A stretch of 6,866 nt of DNA, from positions 1-6,866 of the forward strand of contig SKPT01000208.1 of the NCBI GenBank assembly GCA_007119405.1, given 5' to 3'. The translations under genes and the position numbers were made by a program. Positions 1-6,439 of the stretch are shown here, piece after piece (position 1 is the stretch's first letter; the number at the start of each line of letters is the position of its first letter). The stretch comes from Phycisphaeraceae bacterium. Lineage in GTDB: Bacteria; Planctomycetota; Phycisphaerae; Phycisphaerales; Phycisphaeraceae. The notes under the pieces were generated by a model. It had not been told where the DNA came from and made no database searches. It saw only the letters and a program-made list of their open reading frames with translations.

Positions 1-805
1 CCTGGGGCATACGGACGTGGTGGCCGGGTCGGTGTTCGTCACCGATGCGACCAACACCGTCACGTACTTCGAGGGCGTGGACTACGAGCTGCGCGTCACC
101 GGGTCGGTGACGGAGATTCGCCGGATCGTCACCGGCGACATCGAGGACGGGGACACGGTGCTGGTGAGCTACACCGTCACCACGGCCCGCGATGCGCGTT
201 ACGACACGGACATTCTGCGCTGGCGTATCCGCTTCGACTTCGAAGACCTGCCGCTGGCGGCGTACTTCGAGTACGCCCTGCGCGACGAGAAGCTGCGCTC
301 GGGCAACGCCACGTTTAATCCGGAACGCGACGAGCGGATTCTCTTCGGCAGCGAGCTGACGCTCGGCGACCTGACGATCATCCCCGAGTACGAGAGGCGG
401 AACCTGCGCGTCGCGCCGTCGTGGGACGCCTACCGCGTGCGGGCCACGTACGTGCGGCCAATCAGCCGCGACACGCATCTCAATGCGTCCGCACATTACG
501 AGATGCTCGAGTACCGCGACCCGGCGGCGTTCGGGCTCGAGCCGGGGCGCGACTTTCTCGAAAGCTACGGCGCCCAGGGCCGCATCACCAGCAAGGTGCG
601 CGACGACACGGTGCTCCGCTTCGACGCCAGCTACCTCAAGACCCGCGGCCGCAACAACGACGAGCTGTGGCGCTTCGGCCCGTCGGTGACGTGGGCACGG
701 GGCCTCATGGAGGTGTCGGTCAGCGGGTATCAGTCCTTTTACCGCCAGGAGTCCAGGCGGGGCAACCGCACCTACGCCTCCTTTTCGCTGCGTCGCGAGT
801 TTTGA
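1..805 (+). CDS. Outer-membrane beta-barrel protein, 3' part (5' truncated)
   Basis: The frame is open from base 2 with no convincing start or ribosome binding site, so this is the C-terminal 267 residues of a longer protein. The first ~55 visible residues (pattern FVTD..NTVTYFEGVDYEL, then GDTVLVSYTV) look like a small beta-sandwich surface domain. After residue ~60 the sequence becomes a series of about 11 amphipathic strands of 9-14 residues with alternating aromatic/aliphatic and polar positions, joined by charged turns (for example ILRWRIRFDF, LAAYFEYAL, YRVRATYVRP, MEVSVSGYQSFY). It ends in SFSLRREF; a C-terminal Phe is the classic signal for barrel insertion by the BAM machinery. There are no cysteines and no haem motifs in the visible part. 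Position directly ahead of a lipoprotein and a dodecahaem cytochrome suggests the porin sheath of an electron conduit, as in MtrB/OmbB-type systems. No homology to those is recognisable by eye, so the role is inferred. Confidence 0.72.
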   Translation, partial: LGHTDVVAGSVFVTDATNTVTYFEGVDYELRVTGSVTEIRRIVTGDIEDGDTVLVSYTVTTARDARYDTDILRWRIRFDFEDLPLAAYFEYALRDEKLRSGNATFNPERDERILFGSELTLGDLTIIPEYERRNLRVAPSWDAYRVRATYVRPISRDTHLNASAHYEMLEYRDPAAFGLEPGRDFLESYGAQGRITSKVRDDTVLRFDASYLKTRGRNNDELWRFGPSVTWARGLMEVSVSGYQSFYRQESRRGNRTYASFSLRREF

Positions 806-806
806 T

Positions 807-811
807 GGGAG
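807..811 (+). promoter_or_regulatory. Ribosome binding site fixing the NHL lipoprotein start
   Basis: GGGAG lies 8 bases before the ATG at 820 and immediately after the barrel gene's stop (803-805). An in-frame ATG at 805 overlaps that stop as TGATG, but it has no Shine-Dalgarno and would add five residues ahead of a well-formed lipoprotein signal peptide. The ATG at 820 is therefore preferred. Confidence 0.7.
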
Positions 812-819
812 CTTTGCCA

Positions 820-1872
820 ATGCGATGGCGACATGACACCGCCCTGCTGCTGGCCGCGACGCTGAGCCTGGTCGGCTGCGCGTCGCAGGGGTTGATCACC
901 GCCGAGCCCGGGCCCGTCTGGCCGCCGGCGCCGGCCGCGCCGCGCATCGCCCACCAGCTCGTCATCGACGACGCCGGGCAACTGCACCGGCCATCGCTGC
1001 TGGGGCGCATCGGCACGATGATCACGGGCGAGCGGCCCCATGCGCTCCGTGAGCCGGTCGCCGTCGCCGTGGCGTCGGACCGCGTGCTGATGATCGCCGA
1101 CCAGAAGCGCCAGGGCGTGCACGTGATCGACCTCGCCAGCGGGCGGGCGCGGTTTGTGGGCCGCGTCGATGGCACGTTCCTCGTCTCGCCCGTGGGCGTG
1201 GCCGTGTGCGGGTCGTTGCTCGCCATCGCCGACAGCGCCCTGGCCGAGGTCTACCTCGTCACGCCCGAGGGGCGGTTCGTGCGGCGCCTCGAGCCCGGCG
1301 ACGGCTTCGGCCGACCGACGGGCCTGGCGTACTGCGCCCAGCGCTCGCTGCTCTTTGTGGCCGACACCACCGCCCATCGCGTCCATGTCTTCCGCCTCGA
1401 CGGCCAGCTCGTGCAGACGATTGGCGGCCCCGGTCACGAGCCGGGTGAGTTCAACTTTCCGACCCATCTGGCGATCGACGCCGAGCGTCGGCTGTACGTC
1501 ACCGACTCGCTAAACTTCCGCGTCCAGGCGCTCGACGAGCGCGGGCGCTACCTGTTCGAGCTCGGCCGCCACGGCGATGCCACGGGGCACTTCGGCGTGC
1601 CCAAGGGCGTGGCCGTCGACAGCCACGGCCACATCTACGTCGCCGACTCGTACTTCTGCACGGTGCAGGTGTTCAACGACCGCGGGCAGTTGCTGCTCTC
1701 GCTCGGTGAGCCGGGCGACGCCCGCGGCCAGTTCGCCGTACCCGGCGGCCTGGCGGTCGATGCCGAGGATCGCATCTACGTCGCCGATGCACACAACCGT
1801 CGCGTTCAGGTTCTTCGTTACGTGGGAGATGACCCCGATGCCCAGGCCCAGGCCTCGACGACATCACGTTGA
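820..1872 (+). CDS. Six-bladed NHL-repeat beta-propeller lipoprotein
   Basis: A 350-residue protein starting at the ATG behind GGGAG. A short type II signal peptide has basic residues at 2-5, a hydrophobic core at 8-18 and lipobox LVGC, so Cys20 should be the lipidated N-terminus. Ala follows it rather than Asp, which favours outer-membrane sorting under the E. coli rule. A proline-rich linker (30-41) leads into six NHL repeats at about 78-113, 122-156, 164-204, 209-248, 256-296 and 303-335. The last four show the family pattern best: F..P..LAID...RLYVTDS.N.RVQ..D..G. Six repeats match a closed six-bladed propeller. NHL propellers usually bind protein or ligand. Similar proteins are encoded beside multihaem cytochromes in Geobacter clusters such as the omcS region (recall). 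A partner or anchoring role for the dodecahaem cytochrome is inferred. The last 11 codons and the stop overlap the next gene. Confidence 0.88.
   Translation: MRWRHDTALLLAATLSLVGCASQGLITAEPGPVWPPAPAAPRIAHQLVIDDAGQLHRPSLLGRIGTMITGERPHALREPVAVAVASDRVLMIADQKRQGVHVIDLASGRARFVGRVDGTFLVSPVGVAVCGSLLAIADSALAEVYLVTPEGRFVRRLEPGDGFGRPTGLAYCAQRSLLFVADTTAHRVHVFRLDGQLVQTIGGPGHEPGEFNFPTHLAIDAERRLYVTDSLNFRVQALDERGRYLFELGRHGDATGHFGVPKGVAVDSHGHIYVADSYFCTVQVFNDRGQLLLSLGEPGDARGQFAVPGGLAVDAEDRIYVADAHNRRVQVLRYVGDDPDAQAQASTTSR
1824..1828 (+). promoter_or_regulatory. Ribosome binding site fixing the dodecahaem cytochrome start
   Basis: GGGAG lies inside the 3' end of the NHL gene, 9 bases before the ATG at 1838. Another in-frame ATG at 1829 directly abuts the GGGAG and cannot use it. 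Starts further upstream (from 1577) would run through the NHL gene and place the signal peptide internally. The spacing is close to that of the preceding gene, supporting 1838 and translational coupling. Confidence 0.68.
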
Positions 1873-3544
1873 TCTGCTCGCCGTCGCCCTGGTGATGGTG
1901 CTGGCCGCGGCCGCACTGGTGATCGCCCAGACGGGCGCCACCGACGTCGCCTCGACGCCGCACAACCTCACTGCCAGCGGCCCGGGCACGGTCAAGACCA
2001 CCTATGGCGGTGAGCCGTGCATCTTCTGCCATACGCCGCACGCGTCCAACCCGGTGGCGCCGTTGTGGAACCGCGAGGATCCGGGCAACTACTACCAGCC
2101 CTACGAGTCGAGCACGCTCGTGGCCCACGTCGGCCAGCCGACCGGCTCGGCGCGCCTGTGCCTGAGCTGCCACGACGGCACCATCGCCCTGAACCAGACC
2201 TACAACGCGAAGAACATCCCCGGCACGTCGGTCTACATCTCCAGCTCGGACCGCGGCTACATCGGCACTGACCTGCGCGACGACCACCCGATCTCCTTCG
2301 TCTACGACGCCGCGCTGGCCGCCGCCCAGGGCGAGCTGCTCAACCCCGCCATGATCCCGCCGTCGCTGCCGCTGGATCACAACCAGCAGCTCCAGTGCAC
2401 CACCTGTCATGACCCGCACGACAACAGCCGCGGCCAGTTCCTGCGCACGGACAACACCGAATCCGGCCTGTGCAAGGCGTGCCACGACATCGCCGGGTTC
2501 GACGCTTCCGCACACGCCACGTCCGGCGGTGCGCTCGCCTCGGCGAGCAACCCGCAGTGGGACCACCTCGACGCCGCGACCGTCCGCGACGCCGGCTGCG
2601 GCAGTTGCCATCGCACGCACGGCGGTGGCGGTCGGCAGCGCCTCATGCTCCACGAAGCCGAGCAAGACAACTGCCTGAACTGCCACGACGGCGGCGTCGC
2701 GGGGACGAACCTGGTGGCCGAGCTCAACAAGCTCTCGACGCATCCGGTCGACGCCTACGTGGGGGTGCACGATCCGCTGGAGAACCCGTTTACCATGGCC
2801 GAGCACGTGCAGTGCGTCGACTGCCACAACCCGCACCGCACGGGCGCGGGCACCCCTGCCTCGCCGCCGTACGTCCCGCCGAGCATAACCGGCGTCAGCG
2901 GTGTCACCAGCAGCGGCGTGAGCATCGACGAGGCGGTGTACGAGTACCAGGTCTGTTACAAGTGCCACTCGGTGCGCAACTTCGCCAGCGCCACGATCAC
3001 CCGCTACGACGACAGCCCCAACCTCGCCAACAAGTTCTCGCCCGCCAATGCCAGCTACCACCCGGTCGAGGCCCAGGGCGCGAGCAACGACGTGCCCAGC
3101 CTCAAGCAGCCCTACACCACGACGTCGATGATCTATTGCGGCTCGTGCCACGGCTCGGACAACCCGGACGGGCCGCAGGGGCCGCACGGCTCGCAGTATG
3201 AGCCACTGCTCAAGGCCCACTACGACCTGCGCGAGCAGGTGGTCGAGAGCCCGCAGGCCTACGCGCTGTGCTACACCTGTCACGATCGCCAGAGCATTCT
3301 CGGCGACGAAAGCTTCTCCGAGCATCGCCTGCACATCGTCGACCACCAGACACCGTGCGCGACGTGCCACGACCCGCACGGCGTCGAGCACAACACGCGG
3401 CTGATCAACTTCAACGCGGCGGTCGTTGGGCCCTCGCAGATCGACGGCACGGGGCCGAGCTTTGTCGACCTGGGCCACCGAGCCGGCTCATGCACGTTGT
3501 CCTGCCACGGGGCCGACCACGTGGACCAGTCGTACCCAAACTGA
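1838..3544 (+). CDS. Secreted dodecahaem c-type cytochrome (paired CXXCH family)
   Basis: 568 residues. An Arg-rich n-region (3-8) and a hydrophobic stretch (about 11-31) form a Sec signal peptide, probably cleaved near residue 31. There is no lipobox. Eleven CXXCH haem c motifs begin at Cys61, 108, 187, 212, 254, 279, 326, 373, 434, 478 and 507. A twelfth site is CX3CH (CTLSCH) at Cys552, 17 residues from the end. Several are followed by a second histidine as CHxPH (for example at 187, 326, 507), typical of bis-His multihaem proteins and of the doubled-CXXCH family. The segment CLSCHDGTIA followed by DDHPISFVYD (149-157) is a combination I recall from other environmental multihaem cytochromes. 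Spacing between haems is irregular (25-79 residues). Haems are attached in the periplasm, so the mature protein acts there, in the outer membrane or outside the cell. It is the last gene of the operon after the barrel and NHL lipoprotein, which suggests the electron-carrying part of an outer-membrane conduit or an extracellular wire. The electron acceptor is unknown. Confidence 0.93.
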   Translation: MPRPRPRRHHVDLLAVALVMVLAAAALVIAQTGATDVASTPHNLTASGPGTVKTTYGGEPCIFCHTPHASNPVAPLWNREDPGNYYQPYESSTLVAHVGQPTGSARLCLSCHDGTIALNQTYNAKNIPGTSVYISSSDRGYIGTDLRDDHPISFVYDAALAAAQGELLNPAMIPPSLPLDHNQQLQCTTCHDPHDNSRGQFLRTDNTESGLCKACHDIAGFDASAHATSGGALASASNPQWDHLDAATVRDAGCGSCHRTHGGGGRQRLMLHEAEQDNCLNCHDGGVAGTNLVAELNKLSTHPVDAYVGVHDPLENPFTMAEHVQCVDCHNPHRTGAGTPASPPYVPPSITGVSGVTSSGVSIDEAVYEYQVCYKCHSVRNFASATITRYDDSPNLANKFSPANASYHPVEAQGASNDVPSLKQPYTTTSMIYCGSCHGSDNPDGPQGPHGSQYEPLLKAHYDLREQVVESPQAYALCYTCHDRQSILGDESFSEHRLHIVDHQTPCATCHDPHGVEHNTRLINFNAAVVGPSQIDGTGPSFVDLGHRAGSCTLSCHGADHVDQSYPN

Positions 3545-3570
3545 CCGGTCCGACGGCGGCCGTTGGATCG

Positions 3571-3605
3571 GGGCCTTGGGGACGTGCGTTCCCAAGGCCC
3601 TTTTT
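3571..3605 (+). terminator. Rho-independent terminator of the left operon
   Basis: A perfect 10-bp stem (GGGCCTTGGG 3571-3580 with CCCAAGGCCC 3591-3600) can extend by GAC/GTT to 13 bp around a GTGC loop, and is followed at once by TTTTT. It starts 26 bases after the cytochrome stop codon. There is no T-run on the opposite side, so it acts for plus-strand transcription only. Confidence 0.92.
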
Positions 3606-3610
3606 CATGG
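3598..3610. repeat. Left copy of direct repeat flanking the foldback element
   Basis: CCCTTTTTCATGG. It matches CCCTTTTCATGG at 3874-3885 except for one T in the run. It includes the last three bases of the terminator stem and its T-tail. Its last two bases overlap the outer inverted repeat, so the true element boundary is uncertain by a few bases. Confidence 0.6.
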
Positions 3611-3875
3611 TTCATCCGTCAATTCCGGGGACGGCGTGACCATGCCACCGCGGAGGGGTGTGCTGGCTTGTAGGAGCGCAGCGGAACCCGTGGATGATGT
3701 GCCCATGAAACGCCCTGCCCCACAGGAGCAGAGGCAGCATGCCAGGCTGCATCGCCTCCGCCCCTGCCGGGGCGGCGTTCGTTCACGCTGCTCGCAACCA
3801 CGGGTTGCGCTGCGCTCCACCCGTGGCTACAACCCGTCGCCCCTTCAGGGCGATCCCGGAAATCCCGGATGAACC
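3609..3875. mobile_element. Foldback (MITE/REP-like) non-coding element
   Basis: A stretch of about 267 bases that folds back on itself around 3742-3746. Outer arms: GGTTCATCC (3609-3617) pairs perfectly with GGATGAACC (3867-3875), and AATTCCGGG (3621-3629) pairs 8 of 9 with 3855-3863. Middle arms: 3673-3693 and 3798-3818 pair 20 of 21. Inner arms: around 3706-3720 with 3769-3785. Tip: GCAGC (3734-3738) with GCTGC (3746-3750). The middle-arm sequence (GGAGCGCAGCG..ACCCGTGG) resembles a dispersed repeat I associate with planctomycete genomes. Open frames through it are spurious. No transposase is encoded, so movement would need one supplied in trans, for example a REP-associated tyrosine transposase (inference). 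It could also act as a transcription barrier between the convergent operons. Confidence 0.7.
3798..3826. repeat. REP-like hairpin in the right arm of the foldback element
   Basis: CCACGGGT (3798-3805) and ACCCGTGG (3819-3826) form a perfect 8-bp stem around a 13-base loop containing GCGCTGCGC. The left arm carries the same core (3673-3693) but lacks the second 8-base stem half between TTGTA (3668-3672) and the core. Only the right copy can therefore form this small hairpin by itself. Size and shape match repetitive extragenic palindromes. Confidence 0.6.
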
Positions 3876-3885
3876 CTTTTCATGG
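3874..3885. repeat. Right copy of direct repeat flanking the foldback element
   Basis: CCCTTTTCATGG. It pairs with 3598-3610 as a near-perfect direct repeat bracketing the foldback element, consistent with a target-site duplication of about 12 bases. The first two bases overlap the outer inverted repeat. Confidence 0.6.
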
Positions 3886-3999
3886 CTTGCACACAATCAG
3901 CAGAGGCCTGCCGACGAGCACAGATCGCACAGTTTGTCAGTGCGGTGTGGCGTGACGGGCGCGGCCGGCGTCACACACGCCGGTCGAGCTGCGCATGAA
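3886..3999. other. Gene-free 3' flank of the right operon with a weak hairpin
   Basis: No credible gene is present. CCGGCGT (3965-3971) and ACGCCGG (3977-3983) form a 7-bp stem with a CACAC loop, 17 bases beyond the stop of the minus-strand TPR gene. No T-run follows it in the minus direction, so it is at best a weak or Rho-assisted transcription end. No clear intrinsic terminator for the right operon is visible. Confidence 0.4.
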
Positions 4000-5004
4000 T
4001 CACCGTCCCTCGGCCGTCGCCGGCACCGCAACACTATGCTCATAGGCGGCGCGGAAGGCCCTGGCGGCCTGCTCCCATTGCTCGAAGTGCTGATGAGCGC
4101 GGCCGAGGTCGTAGTAGCACGCGGCCGGGTCGGGGTTGTGCTGTACCGCCAGCACCAGCTCCTCGCGGGCCTCGTCCCATTGCTCCAGCGCCGCCAGCGC
4201 CCGGCCGCGCACCGCATGCACCTGCCAGCGGGCCAGGCTGTCCTCGTCCACGCGCTGCGCCCAGGCCAGCGCCTGGTCGGGATCGCCGCGGCGCAGCATG
4301 ACCTGCGCCAGGGCCAGTTGCACCTGCGCCGCCCGCGGCTGAAGGCGCAGCGCCTCGCGCAGCTCGCGCTCCGCGGCGTCGAGCTGCTGCTGATCCTTGA
4401 GGCGCTGGGCAGCGGCAAGATGGCGCGCCGCCGTGGTGTGTGGACTGCCCGCCAGCGGATCGTCCGCGGCCACGCGCCGCTCGAGCTCGGCGCGATCGAT
4501 GTCGCCGGCGGCGAACGCGACGTGGCTGGCGAGCTCCGTGGCGTAGCGCGAGGTCAGCCCGCCGATATGCCCCGTCCGCCGGCCCGCATCGTCGGCAATC
4601 ACCGTCGTGGGCCAGGCGATGACCTGCCCCGCGTCGCTCAGACGGTAATCCGCATCCGCGACGATCGGGTGCCCCCACTGCGCCAGCTCAGGCAGGCGCT
4701 GGGCGCGCGCGGCCGCGTTCGTGCCGCTGACCACCGCGATCGCCTGCGCCCCCGCGTCCTGGGCGAGCAGGCGCTGGACGTGGGCCAGCGCCTCGTGGCT
4801 GCGCTCCTGTCCGACCATCACGTAGACCACAATGCTCACTTTGCCCTCGACCGGCACGGCCACGGGCTGGCCCTGCACGTCGGGCGCCGCGAGCTCGAAG
4901 CGGGGGAACGTCGGTGGTGCCGACTCATCGGCGGCTCGCACGCCGACGATGCCGATCAGGCCGAGAACCGCCGTCGTGCACAGGATCATCGTGCGCGTAT
5001 TCAT
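4000..5004 (-). CDS. Secreted thioredoxin-fold protein without catalytic cysteines, with C-terminal TPRs
   Basis: 334 residues. A signal peptide (1-24, likely cleavage after VRA) exports the protein. Residues ~33-165 resemble a TlpA/AhpC-TSA thioredoxin fold: F.L..PDVQGQPV, then strand KVSIVVYVMV (55-64), a helix, AIAVVSG (88-94), and WPTTVIADDAGR (131-142) with the cis-Pro position at 132. Where the family has its WCxxC active site this protein reads VGQERS (64-69). Only one cysteine (296) remains in the mature protein, so disulfide or peroxide chemistry by the usual mechanism is unlikely. Residues ~193-326 form about four TPR units (for example LDAAERELREALRLQP and WDEAREELVLAVQHNP), a protein-binding scaffold. 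The gene starts 10 bases after the pentadecahaem gene's stop and is the last of its operon. A chaperone, scaffold or assembly role for the neighbouring cytochromes is inferred. Confidence 0.85.
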   Translation of the reverse strand: MNTRTMILCTTAVLGLIGIVGVRAADESAPPTFPRFELAAPDVQGQPVAVPVEGKVSIVVYVMVGQERSHEALAHVQRLLAQDAGAQAIAVVSGTNAAARAQRLPELAQWGHPIVADADYRLSDAGQVIAWPTTVIADDAGRRTGHIGGLTSRYATELASHVAFAAGDIDRAELERRVAADDPLAGSPHTTAARHLAAAQRLKDQQQLDAAERELREALRLQPRAAQVQLALAQVMLRRGDPDQALAWAQRVDEDSLARWQVHAVRGRALAALEQWDEAREELVLAVQHNPDPAACYYDLGRAHQHFEQWEQAARAFRAAYEHSVAVPATAEGR

Positions 5005-5010
5005 GGCATG

Positions 5011-5016
5011 CCTTTC
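5011..5016 (-). promoter_or_regulatory. Ribosome binding site of the thioredoxin-fold/TPR gene
   Basis: On the minus strand GAAAGG lies 6 bases before the ATG at 5004 and overlaps the TGA stop (5017-5015) of the upstream cytochrome gene. This suggests translational coupling. Confidence 0.55.
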
Positions 5017-6439
5017 ATGGGCTGGAGGGATCGGCGTCGGAGTCCGGGTCGTCCGAGCGGTCGGCCAGCGACGCGGGGTCTTCGTGATCGAGCACCGGCT
5101 CGAGCCGGTCGTACGCCAGCGGCTGGTGGCAGCCGGGCGAGCAGCTTCCGCCCGTCTCCGTGCGCTCGAAGCGGATGGGCAGCTCCCACGCGCTGGGGCC
5201 GTAGGCCACCGTCTCGTGCATGATGCGCTCCAGCGGCGCGGCGTGGGCGTCGTGACAGTTGCGGCACGTGCGGCCGCGCTTGGCCTGGTTCACGTGCACG
5301 TAGTGCAGGTTCACGTCGCCGTCGCGGAACCGCGTCAGGCCTTCAAGGCGAGGCTCCTGGACCATCTGCGCGTCGTGACAACTGAAGCACAGGCCGTAGC
5401 TCTCCGTGTCGAACGGCTCGTAGTGCCCCTGGGGATAGGCGGCGACGAGCAGGCTGCGGATGTCCGTCCCGTGCACATCGTGGCAGCCCTCGCAGCTTCC
5501 CTCTTCCACCGGCCCGTGCTGATGCAGCCCCGGCTGGACCAGCATCGCGACCGAGGCAATCGCCGGCTGGTCGTCACGCTCGATCGGATGCTCGTGGCAG
5601 CTCATGCAAAGATCCACGGGGCGGGCCTTGAGCAGCGCGGTCCGGTTGGTGGCGTGGGGCGAATGGCAGTTGGAGCACGCGTCGTCCTCGTATGCTGCGC
5701 TGTGTGTGACCGTCGACGTGAAGATCTGCGTGCCGATGGCGTCGTGGCAGCCCTCGGTGCACAGCTCAGCCGTGGGCGCGCGGGCCATCATCGGAAAGTT
5801 GCTGGCGTGCGGGTCATGGCACGAGGTGCAGTCCTCGGCCGCGGGCTCATGCACCACCGACGCGGCGAACATCTGCCGACCCATCTGCTGGTGACAGGAG
5901 AGGCACATCTCGCTGCCGCTGTCGCGCAGCAGATACTGCCGCGGGCTGCTGTGCGGCTCGTGGCAGCCGCTGCACTCGCCCGCCGCCACGGGCCCATGGA
6001 CGAACCGCTGGTCTCGCAAGCTCAGCTCGTCGTGGCAGCTCAGGCACGCGTCGCCGAAGGCGTTGGGCTTGAGGAAGCGCCGGTCAGGACCGCCGTGCGG
6101 GTCGTGACACGACGCACACTCGCCCGTCTCGACAGGTTCGTGGACGCGATGCTCCTCGGGCAGGTCCATCTCGTGACACGATGCGCACAGCGCGGTCGGC
6201 TCATGCGTCAGGCGAAAGCTGTGCTCGCGCACGTCCACGGGCTCGTGGCACGCCTGGCAGTCATGGACGTTGACCGGCCCGTGCAGCACGCGGTGGGCGG
6301 TCTGGGCGACATGACACTCGGCGGTGACGCACGAGTCGGCGTCGATGGCCGTGCTCGGCCGCTCGCCGCCGCCCGTCGCCGCGTACAGCGCGACCTGCGC
6401 CATCCCCGCCAGCGCGATGCACGCCCATATCGCCCTCAT
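5015..6439 (-). CDS. Pentadecahaem c-type cytochrome with regular haem spacing
   Basis: 474 residues from the ATG at 6439, which overlaps the upstream stop as ATGA. Longer upstream starts in the same frame are rejected because they run antiphase through the preceding cytochrome gene and put the signal peptide inside. The signal peptide is short (hydrophobic 4-22, ALYA/ATG region). There are fifteen candidate haem c sites. Twelve are CXXCH, at Cys61, 85, 108, 132, 156, 179, 204, 255, 278, 316, 351 and 392. Two are CX3CH, at 227 (CTEGCH) and 433 (CSPGCH). One is CX4CH, at 37 (CVTAECH). From 37 to 227 the motifs recur every 23-25 residues, with VHGPV/VHEPV and CHDPH supplying likely axial histidines; after that spacing widens to 23-41. 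The C-terminal module (about 316-440, with YGLCFSCH, FRDGD, NLHYVHV) is shared with the upstream gene. An Asp-rich tail (451-474) ends the protein. It is a periplasmic or extracellular electron carrier; its redox partners are unknown. Confidence 0.92.
   Translation of the reverse strand: MRAIWACIALAGMAQVALYAATGGGERPSTAIDADSCVTAECHVAQTAHRVLHGPVNVHDCQACHEPVDVREHSFRLTHEPTALCASCHEMDLPEEHRVHEPVETGECASCHDPHGGPDRRFLKPNAFGDACLSCHDELSLRDQRFVHGPVAAGECSGCHEPHSSPRQYLLRDSGSEMCLSCHQQMGRQMFAASVVHEPAAEDCTSCHDPHASNFPMMARAPTAELCTEGCHDAIGTQIFTSTVTHSAAYEDDACSNCHSPHATNRTALLKARPVDLCMSCHEHPIERDDQPAIASVAMLVQPGLHQHGPVEEGSCEGCHDVHGTDIRSLLVAAYPQGHYEPFDTESYGLCFSCHDAQMVQEPRLEGLTRFRDGDVNLHYVHVNQAKRGRTCRNCHDAHAAPLERIMHETVAYGPSAWELPIRFERTETGGSCSPGCHQPLAYDRLEPVLDHEDPASLADRSDDPDSDADPSSP

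Noticed and set aside
421..819. Upstream extension of the NHL lipoprotein gene to an ATG at 421
   Set aside because: The extension overlaps the barrel gene in another frame and would bury a lipoprotein signal peptide with a perfect lipobox in the middle of the protein.
1838..1930. Twin-arginine (Tat) signal in the dodecahaem cytochrome
   Set aside because: There is an Arg pair, but the S/T-RR-x-F-L-K consensus is absent, and c-type cytochromes are exported unfolded by Sec before haem attachment.
1673..3478. A 601-codon open frame antisense to the dodecahaem cytochrome gene
   Set aside because: Long antisense frames are common in GC-rich genes. It has Arg/Val/Ala-rich low-information content, no signal or domain, and no ribosome binding site, and the sense strand clearly encodes haem motifs.
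3426..3872. A 148-codon open frame across the cytochrome 3' end, the terminator and the foldback element
   Set aside because: It crosses a strong terminator and a palindromic repeat. Peptides from this repeat are, as I recall, frequent spurious annotations in planctomycete genomes.
3609..3875. CRISPR array or structured riboswitch in the intergenic region
   Set aside because: The repeats are inverted around a single centre rather than direct with spacers. No downstream gene lies in a position to be regulated by it.
3965..3983. Hairpin as an intrinsic terminator of the minus-strand operon
   Set aside because: The stem is only 7 bp and no T-run follows in the minus direction. It is kept only as a weak structure.
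3739..5223. A 494-codon plus-strand open frame running from the intergenic repeat over the TPR gene
   Set aside because: It starts inside the foldback element and then runs antisense to a protein with a clear signal peptide, thioredoxin fold and TPRs.
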